Assembly (NCBI GenBank): GCA_020881835.1
Contig: CP052876.1
Location: forward strand, 2,790,001 to 2,854,000
DNA length: 64,000 bases
Source of the DNA: Kineosporiaceae bacterium SCSIO 59966
GTDB taxonomy: Bacteria; Actinomycetota; Actinomycetes; Actinomycetales; SCSIO-59966
Direction: 5' to 3'
The notes under the pieces were generated by a model that had not been told where the DNA came from, made no database searches, and worked only from the letters and a program-made list of their open reading frames with translations. Shown one piece after another: positions 54,943 to 63,541 of the stretch. A program made the position numbers and the translations under genes. The number at the start of each line of letters is the position of its first letter. Position 1 is the first letter of the stretch.

Positions 54943-55946
54943 CGGTCGGCTCCGCCCGCGGGCCCGTCGTCCTGCTGGCCGGCGCGGGGACCGTCGGGGT
55001 CGACAGCGGGACCGTCGGGGTCGACGGCGGCACCTGACGTGTCGGGACGGACCTGGACGTGGTCCGGCTCCAGCGCCAGCCGGACCCGGTCGCGCAGGTC
55101 CAGCGCGCCGATGAAGTCTCGCGGCAGCTGCAGCCGCCCGGCGCGGTCGAGAACGGCGAACTCCTCGGCGACGTGCCGCTCTCGACCGTGCTCGTCGACC
55201 TCGACCCGCCGCAGCACCTCCGAGGAGGTGCGCCCGTCCCGGATGGCGACGGTACGTCCGACGTGCTCGGACACCAGCGGGTCGTGGGTGACGAGCAGGA
55301 CGGTGACCCCGAGCTCGCGGTTGGCGTCCCGGAACGCCTCGAGCACCTCCGCGGAGGTCACGGAGTCCAGCTCGCCGGTCGGCTCGTCGGCGAGCAGCAC
55401 CTCCGGGGAGTTGGCCAGGGCGACCGCGATCGCGACCCGCTGCTGCTGACCGCCGGACATCTGCCCGGGGCGCCGGTCGCCCTGGGCGCCGACGCCGAGC
55501 AGGTCGAGCAGGTCGAGAGCGCGCCGCTGCCGCCGGCGGGCCGGCACACGGGCGAACGCCATCGGCATCGCGACGTTCTCCACCGCGGTGAGGTGGGGCA
55601 GCAGGTTCCGCGCCGTCTGCTGCCAGACGAACCCGACGGTGTGCCGCTGGTACCGGACCCGCTCGCGGCGTCCCATCCCCAGCAGGTCGTGCCCGCCGAC
55701 CCGGGCAGTCCCCGCGGTCGGCTCGTCGAGGCCGGAGAGGATCCCGAGCAGGGTCGACTTGCCGGACCCGGAGGCCCCGACGAGGGCGACGACCTCCCCG
55801 GTCTCGACGACCAGGTCCAGCCCCTGCAGGGCGACAACCTCCACCCGCTGCTCGCCGCGGGTGGCCGGGACCGTGTAGATCCGCACGAGGTTGTCGCAGA
55901 CGATGGCGGCCCCGGCGCCCCAGCCACCGGCCCGTGCCTGTGTCAT
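54939..55946 (-). CDS. ABC transporter ATPase with C-terminal extension
   Basis: 335 residues. Walker A LVGASGSGKSTLLGILSGL, VGFVWQQTARNLLPHLTAVENV, signature MSGGQQQRVAIAVALANSPEVL, Walker B LLADEPTGELD. After the ATPase (to about 230) comes an extra ~100 residues: a regulatory-looking segment (RLQLPRDFIGALDLRDRVRLAL) and a PDGPAVDPDGP-like acidic tail. Start ATG 55946 overlaps the permease stop by 4 bases. Confidence 0.9.
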   Translation of the reverse strand: MTQARAGGWGAGAAIVCDNLVRIYTVPATRGEQRVEVVALQGLDLVVETGEVVALVGASGSGKSTLLGILSGLDEPTAGTARVGGHDLLGMGRRERVRYQRHTVGFVWQQTARNLLPHLTAVENVAMPMAFARVPARRRQRRALDLLDLLGVGAQGDRRPGQMSGGQQQRVAIAVALANSPEVLLADEPTGELDSVTSAEVLEAFRDANRELGVTVLLVTHDPLVSEHVGRTVAIRDGRTSSEVLRRVEVDEHGRERHVAEEFAVLDRAGRLQLPRDFIGALDLRDRVRLALEPDHVQVRPDTSGAAVDPDGPAVDPDGPRAGQQDDGPAGGADR

Positions 55947-58807
55947 TCGTCGTCTCCCACCCGCAGGACGCCGCCGAGCCGCAACCGGCGGTTGGCCGCG
56001 ACGGTACCGGCCACCGCGACCGCGACGCCCGCGACGACGCCGCCGGCGATGGCCACCACCGCCAGGACGTCCACGGAGAACGGGGGCGGACCGGTCCCGC
56101 CGGTGAAGGCCTGCAGGTCCACCGCCGGGAGCACCGCCCACGGGACGACGACTCCCAGCAGCACCCCGGCGGTCACCGCGGCCACGGCGAGCGGAGCCAC
56201 CTCCCACACCGCCAGCGCCTGCGCCTGCCGCGCGGAGAGCCCGAGGGTGCGCAGGCGCGACAGCAGCCGACCACGTGCCGGAGCGGTGATCAGCAGGGTG
56301 AGGACGACGGCCAGCGCGGCGAGGGCGCCGGCCAGTACGGCCGACACGGCGAACGCGTCGAGGGTGCCCGCCACGAGCGGCTGGCCGCGGGCGCGCTGCA
56401 GGGCGCCGGCCTGGGTCAGCACCGGGGCCTCGGTGCCGACGGCGGCCCGCACGGCCTCGGTGACGGCCGCGAGCGGCTCTGCGCCTGTGGACCCGCCGGT
56501 AGCGGCGCCGCCCTGGGGGTCGAGCGGGTCGAGGGAGTCGACGAGGTCGACGAGGAGCACAGAGTCCGCCGGCACGTCGCCGCCGGCGGCGACGAGCAGC
56601 CCGCGGTCGGCGACGACCCACGGCTGCGGGCTCCGCAGCGCGGGCAGGTCGCGGGGGCCGGTCCCGACGACGACGGCGTCCACCGTGCTGCTACCGACGG
56701 CCAGCCGCAGCCGTGTCCCGGGGGTGGCGACACCGTCGCGGACGAGGATCGGGACGGCGTCCCCGGCGTCCTGGGGGTCCGGCGTCCACAACCGGTCGGG
56801 GTAGGCCGGGGCCCCGGGGACGCCGGCCTGCACGGCTGCCAGGCCGGCGGCGTCCGCGGCCACGAGGGTGACGTCGGTCGTGCTGCGGTCGGTGCGCAGC
56901 TGGGCCGGGGCGGTGGCCAGGGGGGCGACGGCGGCGACACCTTCGACGTCCGCCGCCGCGGCCGCCTCCTCGGCGTCGACGCCGAGCGCACTGACCCGGG
57001 CGTCGGCACCGACCTCCTGAGCGGCCGCGACCCGGGCGCCACGGTCCGTCGTCGCGGTCACCACGGAGCCGGTGACCGCGGTGGCGAGGGCGAGCACGAG
57101 GACGACGAGCGGCAGGATGCCGCCGGCCGGGTCCCGGCTGGCCCGGGCGGCGCCGATGAACGCGACCGCGCCCCGGCGGCGTCCGAGGGCGACCGTCAGC
57201 GCCCGCAGCGGCACCGGATAGACCCGGGCGAGCAGGAGCGCACCGGCCAGGGCGGCCAGCAGCGGGGCGGCGGCCAGCAGCGGGTCGAGGCCGGCCGTCC
57301 CGGCGGTGAGCCCGCGGGTGCGCAGGATGGCAACCGTGGTCACCGCGGCGAGGACCGCGACCGCCTCCCCCGCCAGCCGCAGCCGCCGGTTCAGCACGGT
57401 CCGCGGCCCCCGACGGGCCGACCGCTGCCCCCCGAGCCGGGCCGGCGCACCGAGCAGGGCCGGCGCACCGAGCAGCGGCAGCAGCACCGCGGGCGCCAGC
57501 CCGATCAGAGCCGGCAGGACGACACCCCAGGTCCCGCCCCAGCCAGGGACGGCTGCCGCGGCGAGCAACCAGCCCCCGACGGCGGCCGGGACGCCCAGGA
57601 CGAGACCCTCCACGGCGAGCAGCCCGCGCAGCTGGCCGGGCGACCCGCCCCGCGCCAGGGCGAGGGCCAGGGAGTGCCGGCGGCGCTCCACGACGAGCCG
57701 CCCGGCGAGGGCGAGGACGGCGATCACGACCCCGAGCAGCCCGGCCACGACGAGGGAGACGACCGCGGTCGAGGCCTGCTGCACCCGAAGGTGGCCGGTG
57801 AGCACCTCCTCGAGGTCGGTGGCGAGCTGGACGCTGCCGGGAGACGGCACTCCAGGCACGGGCGGCGGGAGCTCGACGGGCGTCTGCTCGACCTGCCGCA
57901 GGGCGGCGACGAGCGCGGGCACGTCCCGGGACTCCAGGCCGGCCGCGGTCGTGGGGAGCCGCAGCAGGGTGACCGGCTGGCGTGCGGCGCTGAGCAGCGC
58001 CTCCAGCCCGGGGTAGGCGGGCTCGCCGACGACGGCGACACCGGTGTAGGTGACGCCGAGGATGCTGGAGTAGTTCTGCTGCGGGCGCAGCACCCGGGTG
58101 TCGAACCCCCAGTAGGCGTCACTGGGGTCCAGCGGCTCGAAGACGCCGACGACGTCAAGGGTGAGACTCGCCTCCGCGAGCCGGACCCGGGAGCCGAGCT
58201 GCAGGCCGAGGGCGTCGGCGGTCCGGTCGGAGACCGCCACCTCGACCAGGCCGTCGTGGGTGAAGGCCAGCGGCAGCCGCCGGCCCGGGTCGGCCGGCAA
58301 CGAGTCGGCCCGCTCGGTCAGCGAGATCCGCTCCGGAGGTCGGCCGGCGACGTACTCGACGTGCTCGCCGAAAGCGTCCTGGACCGTCAGCTCGAGGAAC
58401 GCGTTGTCGGCCGGTGACGGCAGCTCCGGCTCGGTACCGGCCACCGCCATGTCGCGGAAGTCCACGCTGAACACCGGGTCCCCGACCTGCTCGGCGACGA
58501 CCGGCGGCAGTCCGCCCACGACGTCCGCCAGGAAGTCGCGCAGCGGCTGGAGGGGTGCGTCCGAGGTCCCGGAGCGGTCGGCCGCCGGTGGGGAGAACAG
58601 GACGACGGCGAGGTCGCGCTGCAGCGGGCCGGTGTCCGCGACGGTGCTGCGCACCCCGTCGGTACGCATCGTGTCGAGCGCCCGGGGCAGGGCGGCGGCG
58701 AGGCCGGCGGTGACCAGGACGACGACGGCCACCACGGCCACCGTGGCCCGGTCGGTGAGGACCTGGCGGCGGACGAGGTGAACGCTGCTCACCGACGCTC
58801 GGCTCAT
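55943..58807 (-). CDS. FtsX/MacB-like ABC permease, large
   Basis: 954 residues. An N-terminal membrane anchor (LTDRATVAVVAVVVLVTAGLAAALP) is followed by a large extracytoplasmic domain and two FtsX-type core regions, the first around VVSLVVAGLLGVVIAVLALAGRLVVERRRHSLALALARGGSPGQL and the second near the C-terminus (FAVSAVLAGALAALAVVLTLLI...RLRTLGLSARQAQALAVWEV). This duplicated layout is seen in actinobacterial lipid/peptide exporters. It overlaps both neighbours by 4 bases. Cargo is unknown. (Key short motifs: RRRHSLALALARGGS and RTLGLSARQAQALAV.). Confidence 0.88.
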   Translation of the reverse strand: MSRASVSSVHLVRRQVLTDRATVAVVAVVVLVTAGLAAALPRALDTMRTDGVRSTVADTGPLQRDLAVVLFSPPAADRSGTSDAPLQPLRDFLADVVGGLPPVVAEQVGDPVFSVDFRDMAVAGTEPELPSPADNAFLELTVQDAFGEHVEYVAGRPPERISLTERADSLPADPGRRLPLAFTHDGLVEVAVSDRTADALGLQLGSRVRLAEASLTLDVVGVFEPLDPSDAYWGFDTRVLRPQQNYSSILGVTYTGVAVVGEPAYPGLEALLSAARQPVTLLRLPTTAAGLESRDVPALVAALRQVEQTPVELPPPVPGVPSPGSVQLATDLEEVLTGHLRVQQASTAVVSLVVAGLLGVVIAVLALAGRLVVERRRHSLALALARGGSPGQLRGLLAVEGLVLGVPAAVGGWLLAAAAVPGWGGTWGVVLPALIGLAPAVLLPLLGAPALLGAPARLGGQRSARRGPRTVLNRRLRLAGEAVAVLAAVTTVAILRTRGLTAGTAGLDPLLAAAPLLAALAGALLLARVYPVPLRALTVALGRRRGAVAFIGAARASRDPAGGILPLVVLVLALATAVTGSVVTATTDRGARVAAAQEVGADARVSALGVDAEEAAAAADVEGVAAVAPLATAPAQLRTDRSTTDVTLVAADAAGLAAVQAGVPGAPAYPDRLWTPDPQDAGDAVPILVRDGVATPGTRLRLAVGSSTVDAVVVGTGPRDLPALRSPQPWVVADRGLLVAAGGDVPADSVLLVDLVDSLDPLDPQGGAATGGSTGAEPLAAVTEAVRAAVGTEAPVLTQAGALQRARGQPLVAGTLDAFAVSAVLAGALAALAVVLTLLITAPARGRLLSRLRTLGLSARQAQALAVWEVAPLAVAAVTAGVLLGVVVPWAVLPAVDLQAFTGGTGPPPFSVDVLAVVAIAGGVVAGVAVAVAGTVAANRRLRLGGVLRVGDDE

Positions 58808-60678
58808 CCGAGCACCCCGGCCCCGGCGACGAGGGCCTGCAGCGGCGGCACCGTGAGTCGCGCGACGACGGTCCCGGTCACCCACCCGGCGAGCAGGCCG
58901 GTCAGCAGGACGGCGGCGATCCGTCCGGCGGCCACGGCTCGCAGCTGCCCGCGGGTGGTGCCCAGCGCGGCGAGCACGGCACGCTCCCGACGCTGCCGCC
59001 GGGCGTCGGCGAGGGCGACCACCGCACTGCCGCCGACGGCGAGCAGACCGCCGGCCGTGAGCGCCAGCACGGCGACGGGTCCGGCGACAGCCGCGACGAG
59101 TGCGTCGCCCGTGACCGCCCGGGACGTCGCCAGGACGAGGGTGGCAGCGCCGGCCGCCAGGGCCAGGAGCAGCACCGGCAGGCCGTAGCGGGACGGGCGG
59201 CGGGTGAGGTCCCAGGCGGCGAGCGGTCCCACGAGCCCGCTGCCGCGGGCCAGCGGTGCGAGCGCTGCGGCGGCCACCGGCGGCAGCACCCGGACCGCGA
59301 GCACCGCCCCGGCCAGCAGGCACAGCACGGGGGCGGCGACGGCCACGGCGTCCACGGCGCCGTCCGCCGCCAGTGGTCCGTCCCGGCGCAGTCGCCAGGT
59401 CGCCAGCAGGGACAACGAGACGAGGACGACGTCCGTCCCGGCCCGCAGCACGGCGGTCCGCCGGCCACCAGGCTGCGGAGGGCCCGCCGGGTCACCGGCG
59501 CGCCGGCCCGCGGGCCGGCCGGCCGTCCAGGCGGCGACGAGCGCCGGGCCGGCCAGCAACGCGGCACCGCCCGCGGTCAGCGCCGTCCCGGTGCCGGCCG
59601 CGAACCGGTCGGGGGTCCCGGCACCCAGCCCGGCAGCGGCCACGGTGACCAGCGCGGTCACCGGCACCGCCAGCGCCACCACCTCGAGGAGCGCGAGGCC
59701 GCCGAGCGTGCCGGCGGTCGCGCCGCGGGCGGCCAGCAGTCGGGTCTGGGCCGCGCGCCACGCCGCGAGCCGGGCCCCGACGGCGAGCAGCGTGACCGAC
59801 GCCAGGACCACGAGCAGGACCGTCGGGACGAGGGCCGCCGCCCGGGCCGCTGCCGCCCGGGCGGCCAGGTCCCGCAGTGGCGCACCGCCGGGCCCGCCGA
59901 CCTGCACCTGCCGGCCGGTCCGTGGGTCCCCGGTGACGACGTCCCGCAACCGGTCCACGCCGTCGGCCAGGACCGTGAGCCGGTCGGCACCCACGGCGGC
60001 GGGGTCGACGGCGATCCGCCAGCGGACGGTCGGGGTGGGGTCGAGGCCGGCGGCCGCGACGTCCGGGACGACGAGGGGCCCCAGCGTCCGCGCGTCCCGG
60101 GCCCCGGTCACCTCGAGCGGGTCCCCGCCGAACCGGGGGTCACCCGGCTCGTGGGGACGCCACGTACCGGTGACCTCGATCCGCACGCGCCCGTCGGGAC
60201 CGTCGAGCACGAGCACGTCGCCGACGCCGACGCCGAGCGCCTCCGCAGCAGCCGCGTGCAGTGCGCCCTGTCCGTCGGCAGCGGGCCACTGCCCGGCAGT
60301 GAGGTCGGCCAGCGCGGCGGGTTCGTCGTAGGCGACCGGGACGACCCGCCGGCCGGCCGCGCCGTCCGGCTCCAGGACCCCGGTGAGGGCGCCGCGGACA
60401 CTGCGGGACACCGCGAACCCACCGGCGCCCACCCGTCGGACGTCCTCGAGGACGGCGTCGTGCTGGGCGACCGGGTCATCGGCTACCTCCGCGCGGACCG
60501 TGGTGACCCCACGGTCGGGGGGCAGGCCCGCGACTGCCCGGCGGACCTCCGCGTCGAGCCGCTCGACGGGGTCGGTGAGCGCGACCGTGGACGCCCCTGC
60601 GGCGAGCAGCAGCAGCGCCGCGGCCGCCGCGAGCGGGGCGGCCGCGGCTCGCGCTCGGGCGAGGAGCAGGCGCAGCAC
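58804..60678 (-). CDS. FtsX-like ABC permease, small
   Basis: 624 residues, first gene of the operon. N-terminal hydrophobic segment (APLAAAAALLLLAAGASTVALT), an extracytoplasmic domain (about 35-290), then several membrane helices and a C-terminal FtsX core with RRQRRERAVLAALGTTRGQLRAV. It is shorter than the next permease; the two probably pair in one transporter with the two ATPases. Confidence 0.85.
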   Translation of the reverse strand: MLRLLLARARAAAAPLAAAAALLLLAAGASTVALTDPVERLDAEVRRAVAGLPPDRGVTTVRAEVADDPVAQHDAVLEDVRRVGAGGFAVSRSVRGALTGVLEPDGAAGRRVVPVAYDEPAALADLTAGQWPAADGQGALHAAAAEALGVGVGDVLVLDGPDGRVRIEVTGTWRPHEPGDPRFGGDPLEVTGARDARTLGPLVVPDVAAAGLDPTPTVRWRIAVDPAAVGADRLTVLADGVDRLRDVVTGDPRTGRQVQVGGPGGAPLRDLAARAAAARAAALVPTVLLVVLASVTLLAVGARLAAWRAAQTRLLAARGATAGTLGGLALLEVVALAVPVTALVTVAAAGLGAGTPDRFAAGTGTALTAGGAALLAGPALVAAWTAGRPAGRRAGDPAGPPQPGGRRTAVLRAGTDVVLVSLSLLATWRLRRDGPLAADGAVDAVAVAAPVLCLLAGAVLAVRVLPPVAAAALAPLARGSGLVGPLAAWDLTRRPSRYGLPVLLLALAAGAATLVLATSRAVTGDALVAAVAGPVAVLALTAGGLLAVGGSAVVALADARRQRRERAVLAALGTTRGQLRAVAAGRIAAVLLTGLLAGWVTGTVVARLTVPPLQALVAGAGVLG

Positions 60679-60681
60679 CGG

Positions 60682-62040
60682 TTACAGGCGCTCGGCCAGC
60701 CTGCGGCAGGCGATCTGCACGGGGTCCCAGACCGGCGAGAACGGCGGTGCGTAGGCGAGGTCGGCCATCGCGACGTCCTCGGCGGTGAGCCCGGCCCACA
60801 TCGCGGTGGCGGCCGTGTCGATGCGCTTGCCCGCTCCGCGGCCGCCGACGATCTGACAGCCGAGCAGCCGGCCGGTGCCGCGCTCGCCGAGCGCCCAGAC
60901 CGTGACCGGGTCGGACTCGGGCATGTAGCCCGACGCGGTGGTGGAGTCCATCCGCACCTCCTCGACGTCGAAGCCGGCCTCGCGGGCCCACCGGCTGGTG
61001 AGCCCGGTGCGGGCCACCTCGGCGTCCCCGGCCCGAGTGATCGCCGTCCCGACGATGCCGGGGAACCGGTCGTCGCCGCCACCGAGGTTCGTCCCCGCCA
61101 CCCGGCCGGCCTTGTTGGCGTGCGTGCCGAGCGGGACGTAGAGGTGCTGGCCGAGGGTGCGGTCGAGCACCTCGCAGCAGTCGCCGGCGGCCCACACCCC
61201 GTCGGTGAGCCGTTGCCGGTCGTCGGGGACGAGGCCGCCGCGCTCACCGACGGGCAGGCCGGCGCCGGTGGCCAGGTCGGTGCGGGCCCGCACTCCCAGC
61301 CCGAGGGCGACGACGTCCCCGCGCACCGGGTCGCCGTTCACGCAGGCGGCGCGGACCCGGCCGTCCGGCCCGGTCTCCAGGTCGGTGACCTCGGTGCCGG
61401 TGACGACCTCGACCCCGGCCCGCTCCAGCGCGGCGCGCACGAGGGCCCCCATCGCCGGCTCGAAGGACCCCGACATCGGCTCCTCGCCGCGGGTGACGAG
61501 CGTCGTCCGCAGTCCGCGGCGGGCGAGGGTCTCGGCCATCTCGACCCCGATGTAGCCGCCGCCGACGACGAGGGCGTCCCTCGGGTCGGAGGCGAGCAGC
61601 TCCCGCCAGGCCGCGCCGTCCGCGAGGGTCTTGACCGCCAGGACGCCGGGGACGTCGCGGGCCCAGTCCGGCAGGATCGGCGCGGCACCGGTGGCGAGCA
61701 GGACGTCGTCGAACCCCAGCCGGGACGTCGTCCCGGTCGCGTGGTCACGGACCTCGACCTCGCCGGCGTCGAGGTCCAGGGCGGTGGCCTCGGTGTGCAG
61801 CCGGACGTCGATCCCGGCGTCCCGGTGCTGCGCGGCGGTGCGGGCGACGAGGTCGTCGGCGGCGTCGACGTCACCGGCCACCCAGTACGGGATGCCGCAC
61901 GCGGAGTACGACACGACGTCGCTGGCCTCCACGGCGACGACCTCGAGGTCTGCTCCGGTGCGGCGGGCGGTGCGCAGGGCCTGGTTCGCCGCGCTCATCC
62001 CGGCGGCGTCCGCGCCGATCACCACGAGTCGTCGGGACAT
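60682..62040 (-). CDS. FAD-dependent pyridine nucleotide-disulfide oxidoreductase (CoA-disulfide reductase-like)
   Basis: 452 residues. FAD motif LVVIGADAAGMSAANQAL, the single active-site Cys in VVSYSACGIPYWVAGDV, NAD(P) motif ALVVGGGYIGVEMAETL, and the second FAD block GVWAAGDCCEV. The dimerisation domain follows (THANKAGRVAGTNLGG). The SxxCGIPYW motif marks the NADH oxidase/CoA-disulfide reductase group. It ends 4 bases from the exporter operon and may head it. Confidence 0.88.
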   Translation of the reverse strand: MSRRLVVIGADAAGMSAANQALRTARRTGADLEVVAVEASDVVSYSACGIPYWVAGDVDAADDLVARTAAQHRDAGIDVRLHTEATALDLDAGEVEVRDHATGTTSRLGFDDVLLATGAAPILPDWARDVPGVLAVKTLADGAAWRELLASDPRDALVVGGGYIGVEMAETLARRGLRTTLVTRGEEPMSGSFEPAMGALVRAALERAGVEVVTGTEVTDLETGPDGRVRAACVNGDPVRGDVVALGLGVRARTDLATGAGLPVGERGGLVPDDRQRLTDGVWAAGDCCEVLDRTLGQHLYVPLGTHANKAGRVAGTNLGGGDDRFPGIVGTAITRAGDAEVARTGLTSRWAREAGFDVEEVRMDSTTASGYMPESDPVTVWALGERGTGRLLGCQIVGGRGAGKRIDTAATAMWAGLTAEDVAMADLAYAPPFSPVWDPVQIACRRLAERL

Positions 62041-62088
62041 GGGGTCACTGTGTCACCCGGGCGGGCCGTCTGCGGGTACCGTCACGCC

Positions 62089-63024
62089 GTGACGAGCACT
62101 CGTGCCGCGGTCCGCACCGGCTGGGCGGCACCGTTGAACGCCGTCCGGGGGGCGCTCATCGGCGCCGCGGAGGTGGTCCCGGGGGTCAGCGGTGGCACCG
62201 TCGCCCTCGTCGTCGGGGTGTACACCGCGCTGATCACCTCGGCGGGCCACCTCGTGTCCGCCGTCCGGCTACTGCTCCTCGGACGACGGGAGGAAGCCCG
62301 CCGGGAGCACGCCGACGTGCAGTGGTCGGTGCTGCTGCCGCTGCTCGCCGGGATGGCGGTCGCGGTCGTCGTCGGCGCCGCGGTGCTCGAGCCGGTGCTG
62401 GAGGAGCACCCGGTCGGCTCGCGCGCGGTCTTCGCCGGGATGATCCTCGCCTCGCTGTCGGTGCCGATCCAGATGGTGCGCCGCTGGGGTGCCCGGGAGG
62501 TCGGCGTCGCTGTCGTGGCCGCGGTCGCGGCGGCGCTGCTGACCGGGCTGCCGCCGGGGACGGTGAGCAACCCGCCGCTGCCGGTGGTGTCCGTGGCGGC
62601 CGCTCTTGCCGTGTGCGCGCTCGTGCTGCCCGGGGTGTCGGGCTCCTTCCTGCTGCTCACCCTCGGTCTGTACGCCCCGACGCTGGCGGCGGTGAACGAC
62701 CGGAACCTCGCCTACCTGGGCGCGTTCGTCGCCGGCGCCGTGGTCGGCCTCTCCGCCTTCGTGAAGGTCCTGCAGTACCTGCTCGGCCACCACCCCTCGG
62801 TGACGCTCGCGGTGATGACCGGGCTGATGGCCGGCTCCCTGCGAGCGCTGTGGCCGTGGCAGGGGCCCGACCGGGAGCTGTACGCGCCGGGGCCGGACCT
62901 GTGGCCGGTCGTCGGCCTCGCGCTGCTCGGAGCGGTCGGCGTGCTCTCGCTCATCGCCGCCGAGCGCCGCCTCGCCCCGGCCAAGGCCCCGACCCAGCAC
63001 CCCACCGCACCCCCCACTCGGTGA
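62089..63024 (+). CDS. DUF368 family membrane protein (undecaprenyl-phosphate transporter type)
   Basis: 311 residues with about eight hydrophobic segments. The signature GALIGAAEVVPGVSGGTVALVVGVY and its internal repeat LVLPGVSGSFLLLTLGLY identify DUF368, whose members include flippases that recycle undecaprenyl phosphate for cell-wall synthesis. GTG 62089 start. The TGA stop (63022-63024) lies inside the 22-bp repeat at 63021. (Key motifs: PGVSGGT and PGVSGSF.). Confidence 0.9.
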   Translation: MTSTRAAVRTGWAAPLNAVRGALIGAAEVVPGVSGGTVALVVGVYTALITSAGHLVSAVRLLLLGRREEARREHADVQWSVLLPLLAGMAVAVVVGAAVLEPVLEEHPVGSRAVFAGMILASLSVPIQMVRRWGAREVGVAVVAAVAAALLTGLPPGTVSNPPLPVVSVAAALAVCALVLPGVSGSFLLLTLGLYAPTLAAVNDRNLAYLGAFVAGAVVGLSAFVKVLQYLLGHHPSVTLAVMTGLMAGSLRALWPWQGPDRELYAPGPDLWPVVGLALLGAVGVLSLIAAERRLAPAKAPTQHPTAPPTR

Positions 63025-63042
63025 TCATGCAATCCCGCCACC
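63021..63042 (+). repeat. 22-bp repeat (overlaps DUF368 stop)
   Basis: Perfect copy; bases 2-4 form the TGA stop of the DUF368 gene. It begins the left arm of a 104-bp inverted repeat. Confidence 0.95.
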
Positions 63043-63065
63043 CTGGCGCGCCCCTCGCCCACTCG

Positions 63066-63124
63066 CAGAATGCTGGGTTGGTGGCACGACACGCCGGCAA
63101 AGCTGTGCGGAGCGCAGCATTCTG
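63066..63124 (+). repeat. 59-bp hairpin element, copy B
   Basis: CAGAATGCTG ... CAGCATTCTG, identical to copy C (63369-63427) in inverted orientation. Together with the preceding 22-bp repeat and spacer, 63021-63124 matches the complement of 63369-63472 with one mismatch. Confidence 0.95.
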
Positions 63125-63211
63125 TGGTCACAGGCGCCTGACCCGACATGGGTGCCATGGCCGTCGAGGCCCGTTCTCGTCTGGCCGGGTGGCCCCCCAG
63201 CGGTCATGAGG

Positions 63212-63305
63212 CCTTCATTGCAATCCAGCCACCCTCGATCCAGCCGCCCCTTCTACCAGCGTGCCGTGCCAGGAACCAGCATTCCGCCGGGGGCGAGGTT
63301 GTGCA
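63212..63305 (-). repeat. Degenerate 59-bp element and 22-bp repeat
   Basis: Read on the minus strand, the sequence after the 22-bp copy at 63306 continues CGGAATGCTGG..CTGGCACGGCACGC, a decayed left half of the 59-bp element. It ends near a damaged, inverted 22-bp unit (GCAATCCAGCCACC, about 63220-63233). Confidence 0.65.
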
Positions 63306-63327
63306 GGTGGCGGGATTGCATGATCAC
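63306..63327 (-). repeat. 22-bp repeat, minus strand
   Basis: Perfect copy on the minus strand, attached to a degenerate 59-bp element. Confidence 0.95.
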
Positions 63328-63368
63328 GAAAGGTGTGGGGCCGACGGGTCGGGTGCTTTCCCGCCTCG

Positions 63369-63427
63369 CAGAATGCTGCGCTCCGCACAGCTTTGCCGGC
63401 GTGTCGTGCCACCAACCCAGCATTCTG
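63369..63427 (-). repeat. 59-bp hairpin element, copy C
   Basis: Identical to copy B but inverted. Left and right ends are the same perfect 10-base inverted repeats; the 22-bp unit lies at its plus-strand right side (63451-63472). Confidence 0.95.
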
Positions 63428-63450
63428 CGAGTGGGCGAGGGGCGTGCCAG

Positions 63451-63472
63451 GGTGGCGGGATTGCATGATCAC
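63451..63472 (-). repeat. 22-bp repeat, minus strand
   Basis: Perfect copy on the minus strand, forming the right arm of the 104-bp inverted repeat. Confidence 0.95.
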
Positions 63473-63499
63473 GGAGGGATTGAGGCCGGGGGCGCGGAG

Positions 63500-63521
63500 G
63501 GTGGCGGGATTGCATGATCAC
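63500..63521 (-). repeat. 22-bp repeat downstream of the TrmH gene
   Basis: Perfect copy on the minus strand, 20 bases after the stop of the TrmH-type gene and in its direction; 49 bases from the next copy. Confidence 0.95.
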
Positions 63522-63541
63522 GGAGAGGGGGTGGCGGCTGG

